Shown in pieces: positions 27,383 through 36,620 of a stretch of 64,000 nt of DNA (positions are counted from its first letter, which is position 1; every line of letters starts with the position of its first letter). A program made the translations under genes and the position numbers. The notes under the pieces are model-generated. The model was given only the letters and a program-made list of their open reading frames with translations. It was not told the DNA's origin and did no database searches. Source of the stretch: Planktothrix agardhii NIES-204 (GTDB lineage Bacteria > Cyanobacteriota > Cyanobacteriia > Cyanobacteriales > Microcoleaceae); the NCBI GenBank assembly GCA_003609755.1, contig AP017991.1, forward strand, positions 4,141,001 to 4,205,000. Reading direction: 5' to 3'.

Positions 27383-27571
27383 ACTATGGGACTCACTACA
27401 AAATACTGAACTTTTCTATCCTTTTTGATCTTAACTGCCGCCAAATAGGTTTTATTCAGTCATAGAGAAGGTTTCAGAACTCCTGAACTTATCCCTATCG
27501 ACAGTTTAACTGATATCGAACACACTTGAACTATAGATAGATGATATAGGGTTTCCCCAAGAGGTAAGACC

Positions 27572-27976
27572 ATGATGAGAACTATTTTAGTTGTTGAAGA
27601 TAATATCGTTAACTGGAAAGTCTTTGAACGGATTTTAACCAGACGTGGCGGGTTAATGGCAAAACATACCGAAGATGTGGAAACCGTAATGCAAATGGCG
27701 GCAAACAAACAAGCGGATCTAATCTTAATGGATGTGTCTTTAACCAATAGTTATTATGGCGGTAAAGCCGTTGATGGGATTGAAATTACCCAAATGTTAA
27801 AAGCGAATCCCGCCACTGCTAAACTTCCAGTTATTTTAGTTACTGCCCATGCGAACACAGGCGATCGGGAAAACTTTTTAGCGCGTAGTGGAGCCGATGG
27901 TTATATTCCTAAACCCGTCGTTGATCATAAGGATTTTGTTGCACAAATTAAATCCAAATTACCCGCAGATGAATAA
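27572..27976 (+). CDS. Receiver-domain response regulator
   Basis: A 134-residue single CheY-like receiver domain with no output domain. The acidic pocket includes E9/D10, the phospho-acceptor is D54 (LILMDVS), the Thr is in VTAH and the Lys in PKP. A short insert after the Asp (TNSYYGGKAVDG) is typical of cyanobacterial phytochrome-linked or Rcp1-type receivers. It has no partner kinase in the window. Confidence 0.9.
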   Translation: MMRTILVVEDNIVNWKVFERILTRRGGLMAKHTEDVETVMQMAANKQADLILMDVSLTNSYYGGKAVDGIEITQMLKANPATAKLPVILVTAHANTGDRENFLARSGADGYIPKPVVDHKDFVAQIKSKLPADE

Positions 27977-28050
27977 AAAAAACTTTAATATTATAGAATC
28001 AACCTTGGTCGAAAATTATGATTTTACCAGAGTGCATTATTCTGCAATAA

Positions 28051-28320
28051 GAAGGCGCCAACCCAAATACCCCAAAAGAAACCTTAATCGAGTTACTCAA
28101 TGAGTTTCCTAAACCTGTTTTGAGTAATCCGCAATTTCGGGTTTTATGTTTGAATTATCCCCAACTTCTCCATCAAATTCCCATTGCGACTCTGCGCCTC
28201 TTGGTTCAGTTTAATACAGCCCCAAAAAGTTTTCTGCACTGGGTTGAAAATAATTCTGAATCTGATGTTTTAGCAGGGTTTAATTATTCTACTAATCCTG
28301 AAGTCTCCAGTTATAAATAA
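28051..28320 (+). pseudogene. 5'-truncated remnant of LRV/HEAT-like repeat protein
   Basis: A frame open from 28051 to TAA 28318-28320 reads GANPNTPKETLIELL..., then FPKPVLSNPQFRVL. The NPNTP spacing is typical of variant leucine-rich (LRV) or HEAT-like repeat proteins. A stop at 28048 precedes it and no start codon fits, so the gene appears 5'-deleted. The next in-frame initiation would be TTG at 28120. Confidence 0.5.
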
Positions 28321-28365
28321 GATAAAATGGCATGATATCGCAAATTTTTATCAAAAAATCGATCT

Positions 28366-29652
28366 TTAAATTATAGGCTGTATCAGAGGCGCGATCGCAC
28401 CAACAAATACCTTTAGCAAAACTTCCTTAACAATAAACTCCACCACATTAATACTAACAGAATTTCCTAATTGATAATAAGCCTTATCATCATGATAATG
28501 TAGACAAAAATGGTCAGGAAACCCTTGTAAACGAGCAGCTTCCCTGGGAGTAATGCGACGAACACGATAATTATGATAAACCCCTAACTTATTCGCATCA
28601 CTAGCCACTAAAGTCACCGCAATTGATTCAGGATCTAAGAATTTATACACCTCAAAGGAAAAATTACCACTCACAGGTTTATATTGATGATTAATAACTT
28701 TAAGATATTTTTTATTGACTAATGACTGAAGAAGATCATCCAAATCAGGAGGATTAAAAAATGTAGCTATTTGATTTTTAGTTAAAAGTTTTCCATCTTG
28801 TTCCTCGCCAAACTCTTTATTTCGTCTTTTCAAAATAAAACGATTCATTAACTCAATTTCCTGCGGACTACATTCTCCTTTTAAACCCAATTCCCAAGAG
28901 TGTATGGAGTTTCCCCCGCGATAATCAATTAATCTTTTTCCATGTAGCCTTTGTAAATCACCTTTCAAATGTTTTTTTAACTGTTCAATAAAAATAGGTG
29001 AACAATCATATTTAGGATCGGGATTATCTTCTAAAATTGTTTTAACACATGAAAATTGATGCTGTTGAAATAGAGAAAGTTGCTGCATATAAGAATGAGA
29101 ATCCTGTGGCCCTGTATCAGAGATAATATTGAATTTTGGAGATTGTCCTAAGACAGCAATCATATAAGCTCTTAATCTATTTTGAGGTAAGCCAAAATTG
29201 CAGCTATTTAATAAAAATATTTGAAAACTATAGCCTCTTTTTTTGATTTCATATTCTATCGTTTGAATGGTTTTCCCTTGATCATTAGTTTGGATTCCTC
29301 GCACATTCTCCAATATTAAAATTTGAGGTTTATTTGTATCTATTAATCTCATAATTTCAAAAAATAATGTTCCCCTCGTATCTCCAAATCCTTCTTTCTT
29401 ACCTGCGTAAGAAAATGATTGACAGGGGAAGCCCGCCAGTAAAACATCATGTTCTGGTAATTTTTCGATTGTCTTAATATCACCTAAAGCATTGTCTTTA
29501 AAGTTAGCTTGATAAACCCATCTGGAATCTTGATTAATCTCGCTACTCAGCAAACATTGAGGTTTAAACTCTAATCCTAAAGCTGCTTTTTCAAAAGCAA
29601 GTCTGATTCCTCCAATTCCGGCAAACAAATCAATAAATTTAATCGTTTTCAT
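28366..29652 (-). CDS. C5-cytosine DNA methyltransferase
   Basis: A 428-residue Dcm-type methyltransferase. Motif I DLFAGIGGIRLAF, motif IV PCQSFS (catalytic C77), motif VI ENVRG, motif VIII QNRLRAY and motif X GNSVSINVVEF are all complete. The target recognition region (about 190-340) includes a long Lys-rich insertion. A decayed ORF end lies directly upstream (29660-29794), which suggests a restriction partner has been lost. The sequence specificity cannot be read from this. Confidence 0.95.
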   Translation of the reverse strand: MKTIKFIDLFAGIGGIRLAFEKAALGLEFKPQCLLSSEINQDSRWVYQANFKDNALGDIKTIEKLPEHDVLLAGFPCQSFSYAGKKEGFGDTRGTLFFEIMRLIDTNKPQILILENVRGIQTNDQGKTIQTIEYEIKKRGYSFQIFLLNSCNFGLPQNRLRAYMIAVLGQSPKFNIISDTGPQDSHSYMQQLSLFQQHQFSCVKTILEDNPDPKYDCSPIFIEQLKKHLKGDLQRLHGKRLIDYRGGNSIHSWELGLKGECSPQEIELMNRFILKRRNKEFGEEQDGKLLTKNQIATFFNPPDLDDLLQSLVNKKYLKVINHQYKPVSGNFSFEVYKFLDPESIAVTLVASDANKLGVYHNYRVRRITPREAARLQGFPDHFCLHYHDDKAYYQLGNSVSINVVEFIVKEVLLKVFVGAIAPLIQPII

Positions 29653-29659
29653 TGTAATA

Positions 29660-29794
29660 TTATGAATTTTCTCTAATAAATTTGGCTAATAGCTGAATTT
29701 CTTCTTTTGAGAAGGCTACAGTACAATCACTATAAAGACAAATTGTACTGACTGCATTTTTTCTAATGTTAATATTTCCGGCTCCATCTATTTG
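29660..29794 (-). pseudogene. Decayed ORF end, possible restriction endonuclease remnant
   Basis: A 44-codon frame ends in TAA at 29660-29662, 8 nt before the methyltransferase ATG: it reads QIDGAGNINIRKNAVSTICL, then YSDCTVAFSKEEIQLLAKFI and a short tail. A stop at 29795-29797 cuts it off. The Cys and mixed charges look like the C-terminus of a real protein. Position, strand and spacing suggest the cognate endonuclease of a type II system, but the family is not identified. Confidence 0.5.
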
Positions 29795-29802
29795 TCAAAG
29801 GT

Positions 29803-29910
29803 TTAGATTAGTTTGTCAATTTTTAAGTGCATTTTCAAAAACTTCCCTAACAACTCAACTCCCCAACGAAGCCGATAAATTTCCCAAATTTCAGCATCAG
29901 TAACACCCGC
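29803..29910 (-). pseudogene. IS4-type transposase fragment
   Basis: A 35-residue frame, TDAEIWEIYRLRW then GVELLGKFLKMHLKIDK, matches the conserved EIYRLRWxIELLxKxLK segment near the end of IS4-family transposases. Both ends are cut by stops. It is a relic only and marks past transposition next to the decayed restriction remnant. Confidence 0.7.
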
Positions 29911-30080
29911 TTATCCATCGGGATGTAATTGATACTCTCATCGTCTGAAGACAGGCTCAATTCTGCGGACAGAATTAAATCACTTTAATTCTTGCTACGA
30001 CCGCCGGGCAAAACTGATCAAAAGTGTGGTATCCTAAGTGATTGTGGAAATTTACGGATCATCTCTGAGATTCAACAACT

Positions 30081-30350
30081 ATGGCTCTCACACAGCAGCG
30101 TAAACAAGAAATCATGTCCGAGCACCAAACCCATGAAACCGATACCGGTTCCTGCGAGGTGCAAGTGGCTATGCTGACGGAACGGATTAGCAAACTCAGC
30201 GAACACTTAAAAATCAATAAAAAAGATCACGCTTCTCGCCGTGGACTTTTACAAATGATTAGTCGTCGTAAAAGCCTGTTAGGTTTTTTACAACGCCTAG
30301 ACAAACCACGCTACCAAGCGTTAATCGCTCGTTTAGGAATTCGGGGTTAG
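30081..30350 (+). CDS. rpsO: 30S ribosomal protein S15
   Basis: An 89-residue S15, a primary 16S rRNA binder. The motifs TGSCEVQVAMLTERI, HLKINKKDHASRRGL and LGFLQRLDKPRY are canonical. A PAM68-family gene follows at 87 nt, a pairing common in cyanobacteria. The leader 29990-30080 may hold an autoregulatory structure, as S15 often controls its own mRNA, but I see no clear motif. Confidence 0.98.
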   Translation: MALTQQRKQEIMSEHQTHETDTGSCEVQVAMLTERISKLSEHLKINKKDHASRRGLLQMISRRKSLLGFLQRLDKPRYQALIARLGIRG

Positions 30351-30437
30351 GGTTTTTCAGGCCTTCTGTAAATCCCTCTATCTTGATTCCCGACCTCAAG
30401 CTTTCCTCCTGCATTTCCAGACCCCTTTTCTGAACCT

Positions 30438-30974
30438 ATGTCCTCTGAACGTCCGACCGCACGGCCCGCCTTTGAACCCAAGAAAAATCGCAAAAAAACC
30501 GATAAAGCGACTTCTAATCCCCCAGAAAAGGCGATTTCAGACCCTAAACCCAAAAAAACCAATCAGAAAGTTAAGGCAACTCCTAAGTCTCCTAAGCCTG
30601 AACCCAAAACTCAGAAGGAGACTAAACGCACCTACACCCGGGAAGAAACAGCAATTCCAGAGAAAGTTAGTCAACGGATGCTCTCTCGGATGGTGGTTTT
30701 AGCTGGAATTCCTTTGCTCCTGGGTTTGGGAAGCTTCATCGGCAGTTACTTCATCATTACTCAAGATTTACTTGTCCTTCCCAATACGGCTATTGTAATT
30801 TTGAGTATGGGATGTTTTGGGTTAAGTGTCCTGGGGTTAAGCTATGGGGTGCTTTCTGCATCCTGGGATGAGGAAGCGCCGGGTAGTATATTGGGTTGGC
30901 AGGAATTCAAACTGAATTTAGGGCGAATGCAGGATGGATGGAAAGCTGCAAGGCAAAAAAAGCAGAAAAATTAA
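30438..30974 (+). CDS. PAM68-family photosystem II assembly factor
   Basis: A 178-residue protein with a long Lys/Pro-rich, disordered N-terminus (1-70), then two membrane segments (about 82-103 and 113-135) and a basic C-terminal helix with GWQEFKLNLGRMQDGWKAAR. This is the layout of PAM68 (DUF3464), which helps D1 processing and early photosystem II assembly. It follows rpsO, a conserved neighbour. Confidence 0.88.
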   Translation: MSSERPTARPAFEPKKNRKKTDKATSNPPEKAISDPKPKKTNQKVKATPKSPKPEPKTQKETKRTYTREETAIPEKVSQRMLSRMVVLAGIPLLLGLGSFIGSYFIITQDLLVLPNTAIVILSMGCFGLSVLGLSYGVLSASWDEEAPGSILGWQEFKLNLGRMQDGWKAARQKKQKN

Positions 30975-31067
30975 GATTTCAAAAGTTGATGTCCAAAACT
31001 GAATTGTTATACGTTAAATTGGCTTTAAATCGGGCTGTATTTTCTTAGACAATTTCAGCTTTTTAAA

Positions 31068-31085
31068 TTTGATCGATCGATCAAA
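31068..31085. promoter_or_regulatory. 18-bp palindrome upstream of DAHP synthase
   Basis: TTTGATCGATCGATCAAA ends 9 nt before the ATG at 31095. It is a perfect palindrome, so it may be an operator, or a structure affecting the ribosome site. Confidence 0.45.
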
Positions 31086-31094
31086 ACAGGATAA

Positions 31095-32156
31095 ATGATT
31101 ATAGTAATGAAAGTCGGCACACCAGAAGCCGAAATTGCACGTTTAAGTGAAGATCTCACAACCACTTGGGGTTTATCACCGGAGAAAATTGTCGGTAAAC
31201 ACAAAGTTGTGATTGGGTTAGTCGGTGAAACTGTCGATCTCGACCCTTTACAACTGCGGGAAATGAGTCCTTTTATTGAGGACGTCATGCGGGTAGAAAA
31301 ACCCTATAAACGGGTAAGTCGTGCCTACCGTCAGGGCGAAGCCAGTGAAGTCACTGTTCCCACTCCCGCCGGGAATGTTACCTTCAGCGAACATCATCCC
31401 CTAGTCGTTGTGGCTGGGCCTTGCTCGGTGGAAAACGAGGAGATGATTGTCGAAACCGCAAAACGAGTTAAAGCCGCTGGAGCTAAATTCCTGCGGGGGG
31501 GAGCTTTCAAACCTCGGACGTCTCCTTATGCGTTTCAAGGACATGGTGAAAGTGCATTAGGGTTATTAGCTGCGGCCCGTGATGCAACGGGATTAGGTAT
31601 TATTACGGAGTTAATGGATGCCGAAGACCTGGAAAAATTAGGGGAAGTTGCCGATATTATTCAAATTGGCGCTCGCAATATGCAGAACTTTTCCCTCTTG
31701 AAAAAAGTGGGAGCCCAAAATAAACCCGTATTACTCAAACGGGGAATGGCTGCGACCATCGAAGAATGGTTAATGGCGGCGGAATATATCCTAGCGGGTG
31801 GTAATCCTAACGTGATTTTGTGTGAACGGGGAATTCGCACCTTTGATCGTCAGTATGCCCGTAATACCTTGGATTTATCCGTTTTACCTGTATTGCGATC
31901 GCTCACCCACCTACCGATTATGATCGATCCCAGTCATGGCGTCGGTGTGGCGGAATACGTTCCCTCAATGGCCATGGCTGCCATTGCCGCCGGAACAGAT
32001 TCCCTGATGATTGAAGTCCATCCCAACCCGGCTAAAGCCCTCTCCGATGGCCCCCAATCACTGACTCCAGAACGGTTTGACCGCTTAATGCAAGAACTAT
32101 CTGTGATCGGGAAAGCCGTAGGTCGTTGGCCGAAAGAACTGGCTGTCGTCGGTTAA
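31095..32156 (+). CDS. aroF: DAHP synthase (3-deoxy-7-phosphoheptulonate synthase)
   Basis: A 353-residue DAHP synthase, the first step of aromatic amino acid synthesis, joining PEP and erythrose 4-phosphate. It has the N-terminal ferredoxin-like regulatory domain (MKVGTPEAEIARLSEDL) of the Thermotoga/Bacillus type, then the TIM barrel with GPCSVEN, KPRTSPYAFQG, LLKRGMAATIEEW and the metal-binding DPSHGVG. A clear terminator follows. ATG at 31095 or 31110 could be the start. Confidence 0.95.
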   Translation: MIIVMKVGTPEAEIARLSEDLTTTWGLSPEKIVGKHKVVIGLVGETVDLDPLQLREMSPFIEDVMRVEKPYKRVSRAYRQGEASEVTVPTPAGNVTFSEHHPLVVVAGPCSVENEEMIVETAKRVKAAGAKFLRGGAFKPRTSPYAFQGHGESALGLLAAARDATGLGIITELMDAEDLEKLGEVADIIQIGARNMQNFSLLKKVGAQNKPVLLKRGMAATIEEWLMAAEYILAGGNPNVILCERGIRTFDRQYARNTLDLSVLPVLRSLTHLPIMIDPSHGVGVAEYVPSMAMAAIAAGTDSLMIEVHPNPAKALSDGPQSLTPERFDRLMQELSVIGKAVGRWPKELAVVG

Positions 32157-32185
32157 ATTAGTCTCAAAAATTTGGAACTTGATCA

Positions 32186-32212
32186 AGGCGTTTGTGGTAA
32201 ACGCCTTTTTTT
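32186..32212 (+). terminator. Rho-independent terminator of aroF
   Basis: AGGCGTTT, a GTGGT loop, AAACGCCT, then a run of seven Ts. A classic intrinsic terminator 30 nt past the stop codon. Confidence 0.92.
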
Positions 32213-32315
32213 GATATCTATTTTGATGGTGTTGTTGATATCCTAATTACCTGAGTAAAGGATATATAATGACTTGGGTGAAGTCTCGACGAAAATTTGA
32301 GGAGTGAACTTGCAA

Positions 32316-33269
32316 ATGTCTAATCTGTACAAAATTGTTTTTTTAGGGACTGCGATCGCCTTAACCCTGAATGGGGGTGAACTTCTTGCTCAAGAACTTT
32401 CCTCGGAATCTTCCTTAGAAAATATTGTGGCATCTTCCGTAGGAATTGCCTCTCAAACTATATTAGAAACACCGAATTTTAACCCAGAGCAGATTTTTGC
32501 TCAAACTTCAGAGCTTAATTCCTCCCTAGAAATAGCTTCTCAAACCACCTTAGAAACATCGGATTTCAACCCAGAGCAGTTATCTGTTCAACCTCCAGAA
32601 ATAGAGCCGTCAGCCGAAATTATTCAACAGCAACCCCAAACTTTATCCGAAGCTCAAAATGCTTTTCCTTCCACCCAAGCAGCCGATTTAAGTAATAATT
32701 GGATGGAGCGAGTGGAATGGAGTGTTGCTCAAAATCCAGATCAATCTTTACCCGTTGCCCAACAACAAAACAAATCAGAAAAACCGGAAGATCCCCGTAA
32801 AGCCGCCGATGCCAATGGCCGTCGTTTAAGTAATAACTTTAATTATATTGGTCTTGGGGGTAATATTGGAATTGCCGGAGATGGATCGGGTTTAGGGGGA
32901 GGAGGTTTAATGACCCTCTCAAAAACCGGGTTTTCAGAAAATTTTTCCTTACATTCTAGTGGAATTCTAATTGGAAGTGATAGTGCGAGTCTAACGCACT
33001 TGACCGCAGAATTTCCCGTCAGAAGCGAAACCAATGCAGTACGTTTTTCCCCCTTTGTAGGAGCCGGAATTATCTACAAAGATTTATTTAATAGTGACCT
33101 TAGTTTGGGCCCTTCAGCGACCGTTGGAATTGATATTCCCATTTCCTACAGTTTCTTAATTACTGGACGTGCCAGTGTCGGATATATTCGAGAAGAAACG
33201 GATTTTGGGATTCAAATTGGTTTTAGTTATATCTACACGAAAGGGTTACTGGGTTTGATTTTTAAATAA
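32316..33269 (+). CDS. Secreted protein with C-terminal outer-membrane beta-barrel-like domain
   Basis: A 317-residue protein with a signal peptide ending near LLAQ (about residue 26), a Ser/Glu/Gln-rich spacer holding a duplicated segment (ASQTxLETxxFNPEQ), and a C-terminal half of alternating Gly-rich strands such as GLGGNIGIAGDGSGLGGGG and FVGAGIIYKDLF. The last strands look like an outer-membrane barrel. I start at the ATG at 32316; TTG at 32310 and GTG at 32304 are alternatives, given a GAGGAG box at 32298-32303. Family unknown. Confidence 0.6.
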   Translation: MSNLYKIVFLGTAIALTLNGGELLAQELSSESSLENIVASSVGIASQTILETPNFNPEQIFAQTSELNSSLEIASQTTLETSDFNPEQLSVQPPEIEPSAEIIQQQPQTLSEAQNAFPSTQAADLSNNWMERVEWSVAQNPDQSLPVAQQQNKSEKPEDPRKAADANGRRLSNNFNYIGLGGNIGIAGDGSGLGGGGLMTLSKTGFSENFSLHSSGILIGSDSASLTHLTAEFPVRSETNAVRFSPFVGAGIIYKDLFNSDLSLGPSATVGIDIPISYSFLITGRASVGYIREETDFGIQIGFSYIYTKGLLGLIFK

Positions 33270-33300
33270 TTTTACCCAAAAGGAATATTGTGGCAATAAT

Positions 33301-33380
33301 ATTCCCTATTCCCTATTCCCTATTCCCCATTCCCTCCCCCCGTGCACGCAGGGTTGGGGGGGCTGTTCCCTAGTGCTATA
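33301..33380. repeat. TTCCCTA heptamers and partial TATAGCA-MITE
   Basis: Four to five TTCCCTA heptamers (33301-33335) run into a degenerate copy of the G/C box (CCCCCCGTGCACGCAGGG) and end with GTGCTATA. The right portion matches the MITE at 1428-1588 and 36621-36761; the left end is missing. Confidence 0.6.
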
Positions 33381-33392
33381 ACTGAAAAAGAC

Positions 33393-34532
33393 CTATTCCT
33401 TATCGTGACTTTTTTCAATTAAAGCATCAGATTCTTCAACCATGGTTTTTAAGAGTTGATTCAGTAATACTAAATTCTCAGAAGATAGGGGCGTTATTGC
33501 CAGACGAGTGTTCAGTTCACTTAGTTTGTTTTGGAGTTGCTGCGTCAGTCGTAGAGCATCTAAACTTAATTTAGATAACTGTTGTTTTTGATAAAACTTT
33601 AAAGCAGCCCCGCGTAAAACCTGTAGGTTAGCTTCTTCTCCCAAGGGTGCTGGATTAATTCTTAAACGTAGTAACAGATGAGTATTTTCATAAAGCCTTT
33701 CCATTTCAACTTGTCGCGGTTTATCTACAGGAATTAATGGTAGTTCTACTAACAGTTTTAATTCATTAATAACCCCTTTAAATTGCTGATCATCTAGCCC
33801 GGTAACAACGGATTGTAAAACGCCATCTTGACTCCACAAAATTCGGCTTAAATTAGCCTCTTGACGTTCAAAATAAAGCCTTCCAATACCTCCCATTAAA
33901 ACTCGTCCTAACAGTTCTTGTAATAATTCATGGGGAGATAACATCGATAAAACTTCTACCGGACTTTCTAAATAAGTCGTTTTTACCTCTAAAACCGATA
34001 GTGCTTTTGAAGAACTTGTGGATATTGATTCTACAGATTCAGGTAAAAAATTTTCGATTTTTGAGGTTGATAAATTTGAATTTACTGGTGCTAAAGAAAT
34101 AACTGGCTCTATTTCCACAACTTTTGGAGAGGGAACAGAAGTCGAGACCTCAAAACTTGAAACAGGAGTTGGTGATGAGTTTTTCTGTTCAGAAAATTGG
34201 GTGATTGTTTCCATATCTATTGTCAAAGATTCATCGGTTTTAGCCTGTTGTGTATGATAGAGATAGGCTGATAAAATAGAACGTTGCTCCTTCGAAGAAA
34301 TCACCTGACTGATGATGGAGCAATTCATGTAGGATACGATCTTCTGCACATATTCTAAGGCTGATTGATCTTCTGAATCAACCACACCTAAATATAAATG
34401 ATGATCTTTGAGACAAAGAGGTAAAATTTGGTAATGCAGGCAAACTTCTAGCGGTAAGATACTGTCAATTAAGGCAAAAATTTGCTGCGATTCCAGTGTA
34501 ACTGTCCCAGTTGCTTCAGATTTAGCTAACAT
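33393..34532 (-). CDS. GspE/PilB N-terminal-like domain protein without ATPase
   Basis: A 379-residue protein whose first about 95 residues resemble the N-terminal MshEN domain of PilB/GspE ATPases (the LPLCLKDHHLYLGVVDSED pattern), a domain that can bind cyclic-di-GMP. A Ser/Thr/Glu-rich linker (about 100-180) leads to a helical C-terminal region with no Walker motifs. Such truncated relatives may regulate pili or act as adaptors. Assignment rests on the N-domain pattern only. Confidence 0.6.
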   Translation of the reverse strand: MLAKSEATGTVTLESQQIFALIDSILPLEVCLHYQILPLCLKDHHLYLGVVDSEDQSALEYVQKIVSYMNCSIISQVISSKEQRSILSAYLYHTQQAKTDESLTIDMETITQFSEQKNSSPTPVSSFEVSTSVPSPKVVEIEPVISLAPVNSNLSTSKIENFLPESVESISTSSSKALSVLEVKTTYLESPVEVLSMLSPHELLQELLGRVLMGGIGRLYFERQEANLSRILWSQDGVLQSVVTGLDDQQFKGVINELKLLVELPLIPVDKPRQVEMERLYENTHLLLRLRINPAPLGEEANLQVLRGAALKFYQKQQLSKLSLDALRLTQQLQNKLSELNTRLAITPLSSENLVLLNQLLKTMVEESDALIEKSHDKE

Positions 34533-34846
34533 CTTTATAATTTTAATTTAGTGTCTTAGTCCAATATTCTTAGATTTAGAGCTAAGTTCAGCATGAATTA
34601 GCTCACTCACGAAGGCACCCCGGCTTAAATCAAATATCTACAACCGTTGAGGAATAAAGACAAGGGGATTAGTAATGCTCCTCTATTTGATTTAAGTTTA
34701 ACAGCCTTTGCGGAAATCAGCTATAAAATGTAAGTGAAAATGGCTAAACTGCGGGAGCCGGAAATTAGCGATCGCTCCTTGCCATCCCTAGGTTATGATC
34801 ATGGATCATGCTATGTTGGATTAAGCTGATCGCCACTAGGGAAAAT
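34533..34846. other. Intergenic region with 13-bp inverted repeat
   Basis: No ORF of note. CTTAAATCAAATA (34624-34636) and TATTTGATTTAAG (34684-34696) are perfect 13-bp inverted arms around 47 nt, a possible RNA stem or element. A HIP1 site (GCGATCGC) lies near 34770. The rest is AT-rich spacer between two minus-strand genes. Confidence 0.4.
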
Positions 34847-35680
34847 TCAAACCCCTGATTTCCTATCTTTAATCGGGTTAGTTGTTAAATTCATTCCTTC
34901 CCGTCTGACTCTGAGATCATAATAAATAACCCCAGCAATTGATTGCCAAAATGGAAGAAATAAAGCCCCGATAATAATATTTATAGCCACGGAAAATAAA
35001 TTCACAATCAGTTTATAAGTAGATGAATCGGGGTTAACTATAATTCCAAAAGCCAGTGGCAAAAAGACGATAATCAATATAACTAAAATTGAAACAGGTA
35101 AGATAATTAAAAATCCCAAAAACAGAATTCCTTGAATCCGTAATACTGCTCCTTTGGTTAGTTTCCAACTGCGACTAATTCCTGCTGTTGCGGTCATATT
35201 ATCTTCAACGGCTAAGGGTAAAGCCGCAATGTACATTCGAGAAGCTAGTCCAATATAGGCACATAAAACACCAATAAAAATCCCAAAACCAATTAAGTAT
35301 ATGAGCGGATTATTTTGTCCTAACAAATAAACTAAGATAGCTAGGGAAATTACCCCAACTAAAATTAATCCCAAAAGTCCCCCGATTAAAATTAAGCCGA
35401 CCAGAATTCCTTGTCCTAAAAAACTCCACATTCTGCGCTCGACACGACTACGAGCTTCTGAAATTACTTCGGGCTGTTCTAAGGTTTCATAATAAGCTAA
35501 ACGACCAATTAGTGCAGAAAGTGCGGAAAATTTAGCCCAGCCATAAATCGGAATAATTGACCAGCAATAGGCTTGCAGAGCTATATTAAAATAGGATCTG
35601 AAATGATCTCGATAGATGCGTAACCCGGCACTAATGACACCAATTATGCTCAGAGGGCTAATGGTTTGATTTTTAGTCAT
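34847..35680 (-). CDS. Polytopic membrane protein (cyanobacterial, uncharacterised)
   Basis: A 277-residue protein with about six membrane segments. It begins with SPLSIIGVISAGLRIYRDHFRSYFNIAL, a pattern I associate with a cyanobacterial family of unknown function related to DUF975/GlpQ-membrane-domain proteins. The middle is long and Gly/Leu/Ile-rich. The C-terminus has VRREGMNL after the last helix. Function unknown. Confidence 0.6.
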   Translation of the reverse strand: MTKNQTISPLSIIGVISAGLRIYRDHFRSYFNIALQAYCWSIIPIYGWAKFSALSALIGRLAYYETLEQPEVISEARSRVERRMWSFLGQGILVGLILIGGLLGLILVGVISLAILVYLLGQNNPLIYLIGFGIFIGVLCAYIGLASRMYIAALPLAVEDNMTATAGISRSWKLTKGAVLRIQGILFLGFLIILPVSILVILIIVFLPLAFGIIVNPDSSTYKLIVNLFSVAINIIIGALFLPFWQSIAGVIYYDLRVRREGMNLTTNPIKDRKSGV

Positions 35681-35806
35681 AATCGTAAGATGATGTTATA
35701 AATAAGCAGATTTTCCCATGATCTTAAACCAAAATCCTCAAAATTCCAAAAATTCTATAAATATTAAACTTTGGGGAGGAAGACGAGAAAAACACGGGAA
35801 ACAATA

Positions 35807-36457
35807 ATGAATCAATCCGTCAAAGTCAATAAAAACAGTGCCATGGTTAGAGTAAAAAGTTTTCAAAAATATTTGACAGCAGTTATATTAGGAACAACTG
35901 TACTGTTCGGAGGAGTAACAAAACAGAGTCCAGCCCTATCAATTCAGCCCCAAAACCCGATTCTCCTGGCTCCATCCCCAGTTAAATTCCTGACTCCCCA
36001 CACCCCCAAATTTGCCACTTCTAATTTATTTCCCCCACCCAATAATCAACTTAATGACTCGATTGAAAATAATTTGAGAGTGGTGATTAAATTAAATCAA
36101 CGTCGGGTTTATCTCTATCAAAATCAACAACTCCAAAGCAGTTATCCTATCGCTGTTGGTCGAGAAGGTTGGGAAACTCCTGTGGGTGAGTATAAAGTGA
36201 TTGAGATGATTTCCCAGCCCACTTGGGAACATCCCTTTACCGGAGAAATTATCCCTCCAGGGCCAGATAATCCTTTAGGAGAGCGTTGGATTGGGTTTTG
36301 GACAGACGGAAAAAACTATATTGGTTTCCATGGAACTCCTAATACTGAAACCGTTGGACAAGCCGCTTCCCACGGTTGTATTCGGATGTTTAATCAAGAT
36401 GTTCTGGCTCTATTTCAGAGGGTAAAAATCGGAACTCCCGTAATAGTTGAACCTTAA
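35807..36457 (+). CDS. L,D-transpeptidase (YkuD)
   Basis: A 216-residue periplasmic L,D-transpeptidase, which makes 3-3 peptidoglycan cross-links or attaches proteins to it. The N-terminus is a signal/anchor (hydrophobic about 20-43); the YkuD domain contains the catalytic HGTPN...SHGCIRMFNQD, with the Cys in SHGCIRM. I start at the ATG at 35807 rather than 35771 because the earlier residues (MGRKTRKTRETI) look like leader sequence. Confidence 0.92.
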   Translation: MNQSVKVNKNSAMVRVKSFQKYLTAVILGTTVLFGGVTKQSPALSIQPQNPILLAPSPVKFLTPHTPKFATSNLFPPPNNQLNDSIENNLRVVIKLNQRRVYLYQNQQLQSSYPIAVGREGWETPVGEYKVIEMISQPTWEHPFTGEIIPPGPDNPLGERWIGFWTDGKNYIGFHGTPNTETVGQAASHGCIRMFNQDVLALFQRVKIGTPVIVEP

Positions 36458-36620
36458 ATAAACAGGACTTACACAATTACGCTATATATAGCCCATAGAA
36501 AATCTGGTGATTTTCGTTGATTTGGCTCAGATAATTAACTCATCAAGTTATTACTTTTTCATTCCTTATAATTTACTTAAAGGTTCTGGACTTGTTTCTA
36601 TATATAATAGAACTTAGAGA

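Noticed and set aside
27888-28103. Second frame overlapping the response regulator end
   Set aside because: No protein-like composition; the LRV-like remnant lies in a different frame from 28051.
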